Source: Paenibacillus_E oryzisoli_A
Lineage (GTDB): Bacteria; Bacillota; Bacilli; Paenibacillales; NBRC-103111
NCBI RefSeq assembly: GCF_050467285.1
Contig: NZ_JBCMUN010000002.1
Coordinates: 62,001 to 126,000 of the forward strand
Direction: 5' to 3'
Length of the DNA: 64,000 nt
In this document: piece after piece, positions 34,439 through 42,578 of the stretch
How the letters are laid out: each line of letters opens with the position of its first letter
Position numbering within the stretch: position 1 is the stretch's first letter
The notes under the pieces: generated by a model
Database searches by the model: none
What the model was told of the DNA's origin: nothing
What the model saw: the letters and a program-made list of their open reading frames with translations, nothing else
Program-made: the position numbers and the translations under genes

Positions 34439-35953
34439 ATGAAGAAGAAAATAGCTACACTGGCGCTGTCTTCTTTACTTATTGCAAGTCTTGTCGGATG
34501 CGGGAAAGCTGCCGATACGCCGAAGTCGACTGCGGGCTCGGCCAGCCTAGATACGAGCAAAAAATTGACCATCGACTTAATGGCCTACAGCGCGGCGGGC
34601 GGCGGATGGTCCGACAGCAACGCCGTGATCGAGAAATTGAATGAGAAGCTGAACATCGATCTGAAAATCCAGTGGGTTCCGCTTGATTCGGTTGCCCAAA
34701 AATTGAATGTTATGGCAGCTTCGAACAGCTTTCCCGATGTGTTCTGGGTTCAGCAGAATGAGTTTGTGAAATGGCGTGACAAGAACGTGTTTATGGATGT
34801 CAAGCCGTATTTAAACAATTATCCGAATCTGTCCAGCAAGATTACCCAGGAAGCACTGCAGTTGAACAATCCGAAAGACAAATATTTCGGCCTTCCTTAC
34901 TACATTCAAGATACACGCGATTCCATGGCCATCCGCAAAGATTGGCTCGATAAACTCGGACTAAAAATGCCGACGACCGTAGATGAATTCGCCCAAGTCG
35001 CCAAAGCGTTCGCTACGCAGGACCCGGACGGCAATGGCAAGCAGGATACCACCGGCTTTTCATTCGGCTTTGTCAATAACCGCTTCAGCGGTCTGGAGCC
35101 GATTCAAGCGGCGTTCGGCCTAGGCAACGAATGGCTCCTGAAGGACGGGCAGCTGATCAATTATCGAACCCAAACGAAGGAACTCAAGCAATTTGTCACG
35201 TTTCTGAACAAAATGTATCAAGACGGCGGCTTGGATAAGGACTTCGCAACGAATAAAGCCAACGACCATAAGGACAAGTTCTCGTCCGGCAAAATCGGGA
35301 TCGCGGAATATGTGCCAGGCGAGCTGATGAGCACATCGTTCCCGACGCTCAAGAAGGCGCAACCTGCCGCAGAAATCGCGCAAATCGTCCCGCCTAAAGG
35401 ACCTGACGGCAAACAGGGCTCGCAAACGAATCCGATGACACTGGCGAAAATCGTCATCAACAATGCGATAGATAAAGAGAAGCAGCAGCGCATTCTGATG
35501 CTGCTGGACTATATGGTGTCGGACGAGGGCTACGATTTGATCAAGAACGGCATCGAAGGCGTTCACTACAAATCGGATAACGGCAAATTTGTCAAACTGG
35601 ATGCCTACGATAAAGATCGTCCGCAGCTGCTGTCGACCTGGTTTTTCCGTCAGTTTGACCCGCTGATTCAGATGCATAAATGGGATGACCAGACCGTTGT
35701 GAAGCAGCTTCAAACCTGGATTGATACCAATGCAAAGTATCCGTGGCCGAATGCAGGTGCAGAGGTCGTTTCCGACGCACAGTCCAAGCTCGGACCGACC
35801 GCCGAACAGAAGTGGATGGCTGCGATCATTAAAATTATTATGGGGCAATCGCCGGTCGACGCCGTCGACCAAGCCGCCGCGGACTATCTCAAAAATGGCG
35901 GCGAGCAAATTGCCAAGGAGTACAACGAGCAGTACAAACAGCTTCATCAATAA
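34439..35953 (+). CDS. Sugar-binding lipoprotein of third importer
   Basis: Extracellular sugar-binding lipoprotein, 504 residues. The lipobox S-L-V-G-C places the lipid on Cys21. The DPDGNGKQDT loop near residue 195 is shared with the binding proteins at 3431 and 9159. ATG 34439 follows GCGGGGGGAAAACC; an in-frame ATG at 34382 overlaps the promoter and is rejected. It heads a six-gene run with two permeases and three sulfatases, so its ligand is likely a sulfated oligosaccharide; this is inference from context. Confidence 0.9.
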   Translation: MKKKIATLALSSLLIASLVGCGKAADTPKSTAGSASLDTSKKLTIDLMAYSAAGGGWSDSNAVIEKLNEKLNIDLKIQWVPLDSVAQKLNVMAASNSFPDVFWVQQNEFVKWRDKNVFMDVKPYLNNYPNLSSKITQEALQLNNPKDKYFGLPYYIQDTRDSMAIRKDWLDKLGLKMPTTVDEFAQVAKAFATQDPDGNGKQDTTGFSFGFVNNRFSGLEPIQAAFGLGNEWLLKDGQLINYRTQTKELKQFVTFLNKMYQDGGLDKDFATNKANDHKDKFSSGKIGIAEYVPGELMSTSFPTLKKAQPAAEIAQIVPPKGPDGKQGSQTNPMTLAKIVINNAIDKEKQQRILMLLDYMVSDEGYDLIKNGIEGVHYKSDNGKFVKLDAYDKDRPQLLSTWFFRQFDPLIQMHKWDDQTVVKQLQTWIDTNAKYPWPNAGAEVVSDAQSKLGPTAEQKWMAAIIKIIMGQSPVDAVDQAAADYLKNGGEQIAKEYNEQYKQLHQ

Positions 35954-35969
35954 TTTCTGGAGTTGATCA

Positions 35970-36932
35970 ATGAACATGAATATGGAGCGAGCTTTAAAGG
36001 GGAATCGCGCGGCAGTGCAACCAAAGAGCCTCACCAAGCAGCTGTTCGGAAACCGAAGCTGGCCGATTTATCTGATGATTCTACCCGGACTGTTGTTTTT
36101 TCTCGTGTTCCGCTATATCCCGATGGGAGGTCTAGTCCTTGCTTTCAAGGACTACGACCCCATCACGGGGTTTGCCGACAGCCCTTGGGTAGGTATGGCT
36201 AATTTTCGGGAACTGTTTATGGATGCCGATTTCTGGATCATCATGCGCAACACATTTGTGCTCAGTGCCATCAACTTGTTTTTATTTTTTCCGATCCCCA
36301 TTGTCGTAGCGCTGCTGTTGAATGAAGTGAGAAAGCCCTGGATCAAAAAGATTGTGCAAACCACGATCTACATTCCGCATTTCGTCTCCTGGGTCGTCGT
36401 AGCCGGGATCTCGGTCATCTTGTTCGCGACGCAGGACGGCGGGATCAACATGTTCCTGGCTGAACATGGGTTTAACCGGTTCGAATTGTTAACGGACCCT
36501 TCGTATTTCCGAGCGTTATTCTTATCTCAGAACATCTGGAAAGAGATGGGGTGGAACACGATCTTGTTCCTTGCTGCGCTGGCCGCCGTCGACCCGGGCT
36601 TATATGAGGCGGCGTATGTGGACGGAGCGGGGCGCTGGCGGCAAATGTGGCATATTACGCTGCCAAGTCTTCGAAATATTGCGGTTGTCCTGTTTATTCT
36701 GCGAATCGGTCACGTCATGGATGTAGGCTTCGAGCAAATATTGCTGCTCCAGAATCCGTTAAATATCGGCGTTTCCGATGTGTTCGACACCTATGTTTTC
36801 CGGAACGGGGTACAGCAAGGGGAATTCAGCTATTCGACGGCAGTTGGCTTGTTTAAATCCGTCGTCGGACTTGTTCTGGTCATAACCTTTAACCGGCTGG
36901 CCAAAAAATTCGGTGAGGAGGGCGTCTACTAA
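35970..36932 (+). CDS. Sugar ABC transporter permease, LplB-type
   Basis: Permease of the third importer, 320 residues with six spans and EAA loop YEAAYVDGAGRWRQ before ITLPSLRN. It starts 16 bases after the binding-protein gene with GGAG upstream. In this operon the binding protein comes first, whereas in the operons at 1490, 7269 and 54436 the permeases come first. It should form the channel with the next gene, and takes energy from an ATPase encoded elsewhere. Confidence 0.92.
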   Translation: MNMNMERALKGNRAAVQPKSLTKQLFGNRSWPIYLMILPGLLFFLVFRYIPMGGLVLAFKDYDPITGFADSPWVGMANFRELFMDADFWIIMRNTFVLSAINLFLFFPIPIVVALLLNEVRKPWIKKIVQTTIYIPHFVSWVVVAGISVILFATQDGGINMFLAEHGFNRFELLTDPSYFRALFLSQNIWKEMGWNTILFLAALAAVDPGLYEAAYVDGAGRWRQMWHITLPSLRNIAVVLFILRIGHVMDVGFEQILLLQNPLNIGVSDVFDTYVFRNGVQQGEFSYSTAVGLFKSVVGLVLVITFNRLAKKFGEEGVY

Positions 36933-36933
36933 A

Positions 36934-37788
36934 ATGAAAAAGTCTAACAGGCTCTTCGACAGCTTCATCTACTTCGTCTTGGTCGTCATTTTTCTCTTCA
37001 TCGCCTTTCCGTTTGCCTACATTTTGTTCAGTTCTTTTTCCACGAAAACAGAGTTTTTAACGCGCGGTTTCTTTCTTTTTCCGCACGATTGGACGATTAA
37101 CTCATATGGTTATCTGCTGATGAACGGGAACTTTGTGCGCTCGTACGGGAACACCTTTATCATCACGATTGGCGGTACGGCGATTTCGTTATTCTTTACG
37201 ATCTTAATGGCTTACGGCTTGTCGAAAGTTTGGCTGCGTGGGCGCAAAACGATGAATATGCTTGTCCTGATCACGATGATTTTTAACGGCGGCTTGATTC
37301 CGACGTATCTGGTCGTACGTCAGCTGCATCTGATTAACAGCTATTGGGCTCTTTTTTTAACCGGTGCGATTTTTCCTTTTCTCCTGATTTTGATGCGAAG
37401 CTTCTTCTCCAATATTCCGGCGGAGCTGGAAGAAGCGGCGAGAATGGACGGATGCGGGGAGTGGAGACTGCTTTACACCATTATTCTCCCGCTGTCAATG
37501 CCTTCGCTGGTCACGATCGGTCTGATGTACGGCGTGGCCCGCTGGAACGATTATTTTCAGGCAGTTCTCTATCTGAACGATGCCAATCTATGGCCGATTC
37601 AGACATTTCTGCGGCAGTTCCTTCTGGATTCGGACACGGCGATGCTGACAAGCGTCGGCGGATTCGAATACGGGCCTCCCGTCAAAATGGCCGCTGTTGT
37701 TGCTACGGCGCTGCCGCTGCTCATTTGCTACCCGTTTCTGCAGAAGTATTTTAATAAAGGCATGATGGTCGGTTCGGTCAAAGGGTAA
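36934..37788 (+). CDS. Sugar ABC transporter permease, YtcP-type
   Basis: Second permease, 284 residues, six spans, EAA loop ELEEAARMDGCGEWR and C-terminus FNKGMMVGSVKG. ATG 36934 lies one base after the previous stop; GAGGAGG inside the end of the previous gene is its ribosome site, so translation is coupled. Three sulfatase genes follow in the same operon. Confidence 0.92.
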   Translation: MKKSNRLFDSFIYFVLVVIFLFIAFPFAYILFSSFSTKTEFLTRGFFLFPHDWTINSYGYLLMNGNFVRSYGNTFIITIGGTAISLFFTILMAYGLSKVWLRGRKTMNMLVLITMIFNGGLIPTYLVVRQLHLINSYWALFLTGAIFPFLLILMRSFFSNIPAELEEAARMDGCGEWRLLYTIILPLSMPSLVTIGLMYGVARWNDYFQAVLYLNDANLWPIQTFLRQFLLDSDTAMLTSVGGFEYGPPVKMAAVVATALPLLICYPFLQKYFNKGMMVGSVKG

Positions 37789-37827
37789 GGTTTGAAGTTG
37801 ATCTAGAAGTAGGAAAGGATGGGGACC

Positions 37828-39375
37828 ATGCGTATATTGTTTCTCGATTTGGATTCCACAAGCCCGGACCACCTGGGCTGCTACGGGTATCACCGCAATA
37901 CGTCACCGAATATCGATAAAATTGCGGAGGAAGGCGTGCGGTTCACGAACTACTATACCTCGGATGCGCCTTGCGCACCTTCGCGGACAGCGCTCATGAG
38001 CGGCAAATTCGGCATCGTGAACGGCTTGGTGGGACACGGCGGCACGGCTGGCGATATGAAGCTTGAAGGGACATCGCGCGAGCTGATGGGCAAGCTGTCG
38101 CGGGGAGGTTCGCTTCCGACGTATCTCGGGCTCATGGGCGATCTGAACACGGTGCTGATTAGCCCGTTCGCCCAGAGACATTCGACGTTCCATTTCTATG
38201 CCGGATTCAATGAAATTTTAAATACGGGCCGCTACGGCAATGAATCCGCCGAGCATGTCACGCCGGTCGCACTTGATTGGATTGAACGCAATGCCGAGAA
38301 GGATGACTGGTTCTTGTACATCAACTATTGGGATCCGCATACCCCATACCGTGCGCCGCTGGATTTCGGCAACCCATTCGCAGACGAGCCGCTGCCAGCG
38401 TGGCTGACGGAGGAAGTACTGGAGCGACATAAGCACATGGTCGGTTCTCACTGCGCGAATGAGCTCAATATCGATTATCAGAATAAAACGTATGACAACC
38501 AGCGGCCTGCCGCATTCCCGCGCCACCCCGGCGAGATTCAAACTATGGATGACATGCGAGAAATGATCGACGGCTACGACTGCGGCATCCGCTATATGGA
38601 TGAGCATTTGGGACGGTTGTTCGCCGCTTTGGAAAAGCAAGGCGTTATGGACGATGTCATTATTCTCATCTCCGCCGACCACGGCGAGAACATGGGGCAG
38701 TTGGGCATTTACGGCGAGCACGCCACCGCGGACCAAGGCACCTGCCGCATTCCGATGATTATTCGCTGGCCGGGCATGAAGATGGGCGCCGTGGATGACG
38801 GGCTGCATTATCATCTGGATTTGCCGCCTACGTTCGCGGACATGTTGAATCAGCCTGTTTTCCCGGATTGGCACGGCAGAAGCTATGCGCCTGCCCTGCG
38901 GGACGGCTACGACTGCGGCCGCGATTATCTCGTCGTGTCGCAATGCGCACACGTCGTTCAGCGCAGCGTACGTTTCGGCGATTGGATCTACATTCGATCG
39001 TACCATGACGGTTTCCATCTTTTTGATGAGGAGATGCTGTACAACCTGGCCGAAGATCCGAAGGAACAGCATAATGTGGCTGCCGACAATCGCAGTGTTT
39101 GCATGGAAGCGGTCTATTACCTCAATCAATGGCACGACGATATGATGCGCCGTAACACCGATGCGGTCGATCCTCTATGGACTGTCATTCAGGAGGGCGG
39201 GCCGTTCCACGCGAGAGGCTATCTCAAGGGCTACATCAAGCGACTGGAAGAGACGGGCAGAGGGCATCTCGTACCGGAATTGGTCCGCCGGCATCCCGAA
39301 GAGTTCCCGCAGGAGCCGAACCCATTTCTGAACCATCTTCAAGCGAAGATCGGTGCCAGAATGGCAGGTAAATAA
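37828..39375 (+). CDS. Sulfatase (Cys-type), second of four
   Basis: Type I sulfatase of 515 residues, cytoplasmic (no signal peptide). Metal-site start LFLDLDSTSPDH, maturation motif CAPSR with Cys49, and a second metal segment ISADHGENMG are intact. The C-terminal part is rich in charged and aromatic residues and has the YNLAEDPKEQHNVA tail feature common to sulfatases. I chose ATG 37828 because AGGAAAGG would leave no space before the ATG at 37819. It is divergent from the other three in sequence, so it probably attacks another sulfate position. Confidence 0.88.
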   Translation: MRILFLDLDSTSPDHLGCYGYHRNTSPNIDKIAEEGVRFTNYYTSDAPCAPSRTALMSGKFGIVNGLVGHGGTAGDMKLEGTSRELMGKLSRGGSLPTYLGLMGDLNTVLISPFAQRHSTFHFYAGFNEILNTGRYGNESAEHVTPVALDWIERNAEKDDWFLYINYWDPHTPYRAPLDFGNPFADEPLPAWLTEEVLERHKHMVGSHCANELNIDYQNKTYDNQRPAAFPRHPGEIQTMDDMREMIDGYDCGIRYMDEHLGRLFAALEKQGVMDDVIILISADHGENMGQLGIYGEHATADQGTCRIPMIIRWPGMKMGAVDDGLHYHLDLPPTFADMLNQPVFPDWHGRSYAPALRDGYDCGRDYLVVSQCAHVVQRSVRFGDWIYIRSYHDGFHLFDEEMLYNLAEDPKEQHNVAADNRSVCMEAVYYLNQWHDDMMRRNTDAVDPLWTVIQEGGPFHARGYLKGYIKRLEETGRGHLVPELVRRHPEEFPQEPNPFLNHLQAKIGARMAGK

Positions 39376-39389
39376 GGAGGTCGAGAAAC

Positions 39390-41042
39390 GTGAAACCTTC
39401 CACGGAGAGACCGAATATTTTGTGGATTTCGCTGGAGGACACCAGCCCGAGGTTCGGATGCTATGGCGACCCGCTCGCGCGGACACCGCACATCGATAAG
39501 TTGGCGGCGGAGGGGGCGCTATATAGCAACGCTTTTGCGACGGCGGGGGTTTGCTCCCCCAGCCGTTCTTCCATCATTACCGGCATGTATCCGACGGCGA
39601 TCGGCACGCATCATATGCGGACAGAGCACACGAATCCCTATACGCCGGAGCTGCCTACGCCTTATTTTCCCGTTCCGCCTGCCTATGTTAAAACGTTTAC
39701 GGAATACTTGCGGGCAGAAGGCTACTTCTGTACCAACAATTTTAAAACGGATTACCAATTTGCCTCCCCGTTGACCGCATGGGACGAAGATGGTACTTCC
39801 GCACATTGGCGGCACCGCGAGCCGGGTCAGCCTTTCTTCGCCGTGTTTAATCACATTTATACGCATGAAAGCGCCATGTGGGGCGATCTCATTCGTAAAT
39901 CTTACGGATCATTGAGTGATGTGCCGTCTGTGACGGACCCCGATCAGGTTACGGTTCCCCCGTATTTGCCGGACACACCGAAATCGCGGGCGGCGCTTGC
40001 GAAGTACTACGACTTGATCGAAGAGGCGGACGGGGCTGTCGGCGCTCTACTGCAGCAATTGGAGGAGGACGGACTCGCCGAGAATACGGTCGTCATCCTG
40101 TGGAGCGACCATGGCGAAGGGCTCCCGAGAGCCAAGCGCTGGCCGTATGATGCGGGGATTCGCGTACCGCTCATTGTCAGGTGGCCTGGTGTTGTTCAAG
40201 CGGGAGCGGTCAGCGAGCAGATGGTTAGTCTCATCGACCTCGGACCTACGGTTTTATCCATCGCGGGCGCGGTACTTCCTTATCATTTGCAAGGGCAGCC
40301 TTTCCTGGGGAATCGGAAGAAACCGAGAACGTATGTATACGCCACTCGAGATCGGTACGATGAATCCTATGACATGGTGCGCGCTGTGCGGGATCGGCGG
40401 TTTAAATACATCCGGAATTACGATCCGCAGCAGCCTTATCTGCAATGGATCAAGTTCAGTCATCATCATGCGATGTTCCAGGAGCTTTGGCGGCTGGAGC
40501 TTGCTGGTCAGCTAGAAGGGGATGCCCGCATTCTGATGCAGTCTGCTCGCCCCGCCGAGGAGTTGTACGACTGTGAAAGCGATCCCTACGAGATGCATAA
40601 TCTCGCTGCGGACCCCGCTTATCTAGCGGAATTGGAACGGCTGCGAACGGCGATGGAAGATTGGCGTAAGCAGTACGATGTCTGGGGAGACGTGCCGGAG
40701 GAACAGATGGTGAGAAGCATGTGGCCCGGCGGGATACAGCCGCAGACAGCCGCTCCGATTTTTATCGCCATCAATACGCAAAATGCGGGCATAGAGCCGG
40801 CCTCACAGGAAACGTTTGACGAGCCGACGGCTATTCTGCTTCACTCTGCTACGCAGGGAGCTTCGATTGCCTATACGACGGACGAAGGGGAAGCTCCGAG
40901 ATGGAAGCTGTACACAGGCCCGATTCGGCTGGTCAGCAGCGGCCGGACGACGATTCGCGCGAAAGCGGTCCGCCTCGGATATAAAGACAGCGAGGAAGCG
41001 GTCTCCTCATTTGTCATTGTGGAAAGGAGTCAGAACCTATGA
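39390..41042 (+). CDS. Sulfatase (Cys-type) with C-terminal chitobiase-like domain, third of four
   Basis: Type I sulfatase of 550 residues starting with GTG behind AAGGAGGTCGAG. Near the start it reads SLEDTSPRFGCYGD. The maturation motif is CSPSR with Cys55, and LWSDHGEG is the second metal segment. After the usual tail (YDCESDPYEMHNLA) there is an added domain of about 75 residues with the pattern of chitobiase/beta-hexosaminidase C-terminal (CHB_HEX_C) domains: AILLHSATQGASIAYTTDEG, then YTGPIRLVSSGRTTIRAKAV. That type of Ig-like domain usually sits on sugar-active enzymes. No signal peptide is seen, so it acts in the cytoplasm. Its stop overlaps the next start (ATGA). Confidence 0.88.
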   Translation: MKPSTERPNILWISLEDTSPRFGCYGDPLARTPHIDKLAAEGALYSNAFATAGVCSPSRSSIITGMYPTAIGTHHMRTEHTNPYTPELPTPYFPVPPAYVKTFTEYLRAEGYFCTNNFKTDYQFASPLTAWDEDGTSAHWRHREPGQPFFAVFNHIYTHESAMWGDLIRKSYGSLSDVPSVTDPDQVTVPPYLPDTPKSRAALAKYYDLIEEADGAVGALLQQLEEDGLAENTVVILWSDHGEGLPRAKRWPYDAGIRVPLIVRWPGVVQAGAVSEQMVSLIDLGPTVLSIAGAVLPYHLQGQPFLGNRKKPRTYVYATRDRYDESYDMVRAVRDRRFKYIRNYDPQQPYLQWIKFSHHHAMFQELWRLELAGQLEGDARILMQSARPAEELYDCESDPYEMHNLAADPAYLAELERLRTAMEDWRKQYDVWGDVPEEQMVRSMWPGGIQPQTAAPIFIAINTQNAGIEPASQETFDEPTAILLHSATQGASIAYTTDEGEAPRWKLYTGPIRLVSSGRTTIRAKAVRLGYKDSEEAVSSFVIVERSQNL

Positions 41043-42367
41043 GAAATGTCATCATGATTTCAACCGATCAGCAGCAAGTCAACGCGATGGGCTGTGTCGA
41101 CAGCAGCTACTATACCCCCAACCTCGATAAGCTGGTCGACAGATCCGTAAGATTTACCGGGGCCATTAGCACGTCCGCTCAGTGCTCGCCATCGCGTTCG
41201 ACGTGGATGACCGGAAAATATCCGCACCAGGTAGGGGTCTATCAGATCGGGCATGTACTGGATCCGGCGGAGTGGGGGATCGCCAAAGCTTTTAACGGGG
41301 CCGGGTATGAAACGGTGTATTTGGGTAAGTGGCATCTGGGCTTGTCGCCAGCTGATCACGAGTTTCAAGTGACGGACTATCGCACGGACGGCCTGGATTT
41401 GGCCGGAGCGAATGAAGACCTGCGGTTTCATAGTCACCGGGATGCCGTTACGACGGCGCAAGCCTTGAATTATTTGGAGGATCATGACGGCGAGAAGCCT
41501 TTTTTCATGAAGCTGAACTGGTATATGCCGCATCCGAATGCGCCGGTCGATCAGCCGTTTGAGCTGTTGGAGCGATATGCGGAACAATTTCCGTTAGCGG
41601 ACATGCCGATACCGCGCAGCTATGATGAGGATGATCTTTCCACGAAGCCGCCGTTTCAGAGGGAGCGGGCTGCGGAAGGTGAATCCGAGCTGACGGAGGC
41701 GCTAGTTCGTCGAGATGCCCAGCGGTATCGCGCGATGCTTGTTTTGATGGATCTGTATCTGGGGCGCATCATGGAGAAGCTGACGGCGAAAGGGCTGCTG
41801 GATAACACAGCCATTCTCTTCACAAGCGATCACGGGGATATGCAGGGGGCGCACCGGCTGCGGTTGAAGGGCGTGATTCCTTACAAAGAGCTGTACAACG
41901 TCCCGCTCATTCTTTATGTGCCGGGCGAAGCACCGAAACGCCGAGTCATTCCGGATCTTGTATCGACTGCGGCTGTGACCGGAACGCTGCTCGATGCGGC
42001 GGGAATCCCGGTACCGAAGGAATGTGAGGGCGGATCGCTGCTGCCACTTCTGAATCGAGATGCGGCGCCGGAGGAAGAGCAAGTCTTCTTTGAGCATTAC
42101 AAAGCGTACTGGGGGCGCCACCCGATGATCGGTGTACAGACGAAGCAATGGAAGTATGTCTACTACCTGGAGGATGACCTGGAAGAGATGTACGACCTGC
42201 GCAGCGATCCGGACGAAATCATCAATGTTGCTGGCCGCCCAGAGCATGAAGATATACGAAGCCGGTTGCGGCAAACGGTAGAAGCCTGGTGGACATCAAC
42301 CGGAGCTTTGACCAGACCGGCGATTGAAGACCCGCATAGCAACTGGGGGAAAGTTTCGAAAGGATAA
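41039..42367 (+). CDS. Sulfatase (Cys-type), fourth of four
   Basis: Type I sulfatase of 442 residues, the shortest of the set, cytoplasmic. Landmarks are MISTDQQQVNAMGC, the maturation motif CSPSR with Cys49, KWHLGLSPADHEF, and FTSDHGDMQGAH. The start overlaps the previous stop by four bases, so the two are translated together. A strong terminator follows. No sulfatase-maturing enzyme (anSME or FGE) gene is in the window, so maturation must come from elsewhere in the genome. Confidence 0.9.
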   Translation: MRNVIMISTDQQQVNAMGCVDSSYYTPNLDKLVDRSVRFTGAISTSAQCSPSRSTWMTGKYPHQVGVYQIGHVLDPAEWGIAKAFNGAGYETVYLGKWHLGLSPADHEFQVTDYRTDGLDLAGANEDLRFHSHRDAVTTAQALNYLEDHDGEKPFFMKLNWYMPHPNAPVDQPFELLERYAEQFPLADMPIPRSYDEDDLSTKPPFQRERAAEGESELTEALVRRDAQRYRAMLVLMDLYLGRIMEKLTAKGLLDNTAILFTSDHGDMQGAHRLRLKGVIPYKELYNVPLILYVPGEAPKRRVIPDLVSTAAVTGTLLDAAGIPVPKECEGGSLLPLLNRDAAPEEEQVFFEHYKAYWGRHPMIGVQTKQWKYVYYLEDDLEEMYDLRSDPDEIINVAGRPEHEDIRSRLRQTVEAWWTSTGALTRPAIEDPHSNWGKVSKG

Positions 42368-42382
42368 AATATGATTAAGCAG

Positions 42383-42416
42383 ACTCCGACCATAGAGGTC
42401 GGAGTTTGTTTTTTGT
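42383..42416 (+). terminator. Terminator of sulfatase operon
   Basis: ACTCCGACC (42383-42391) pairs with GGTCGGAGT (42397-42405) across a short loop, followed by TTGTTTTTTG. Confidence 0.88.
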
Positions 42417-42502
42417 TGCCAATCCCATCCTCTGGAAGTATACGCTGTCCTAGAAGTTAGCCGTTTTAGGATGACAGGGTGATCAACACGGCTGCCATAA
42501 TG

Positions 42503-42545
42503 TAAAAAGCTCTTCCGTATGTCCATTAAGGAACATACGGAAGAG
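42503..42545 (-). terminator. Terminator of PL8 lyase gene
   Basis: CTCTTCCGTATGT (42510-42522) and ACATACGGAAGAG (42533-42545) form a perfect 13-bp stem. On the minus strand the stem is followed by TTTTTACA. Confidence 0.88.
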
Positions 42546-42578
42546 TCGTAAGTCCAGCGTACTTTTTATTGTCGATGG

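Noticed and set aside
42418..42502. Possible small gene or RNA between the two convergent terminators
   Set aside because: No ribosome site, promoter or stable fold beyond the terminators was seen.
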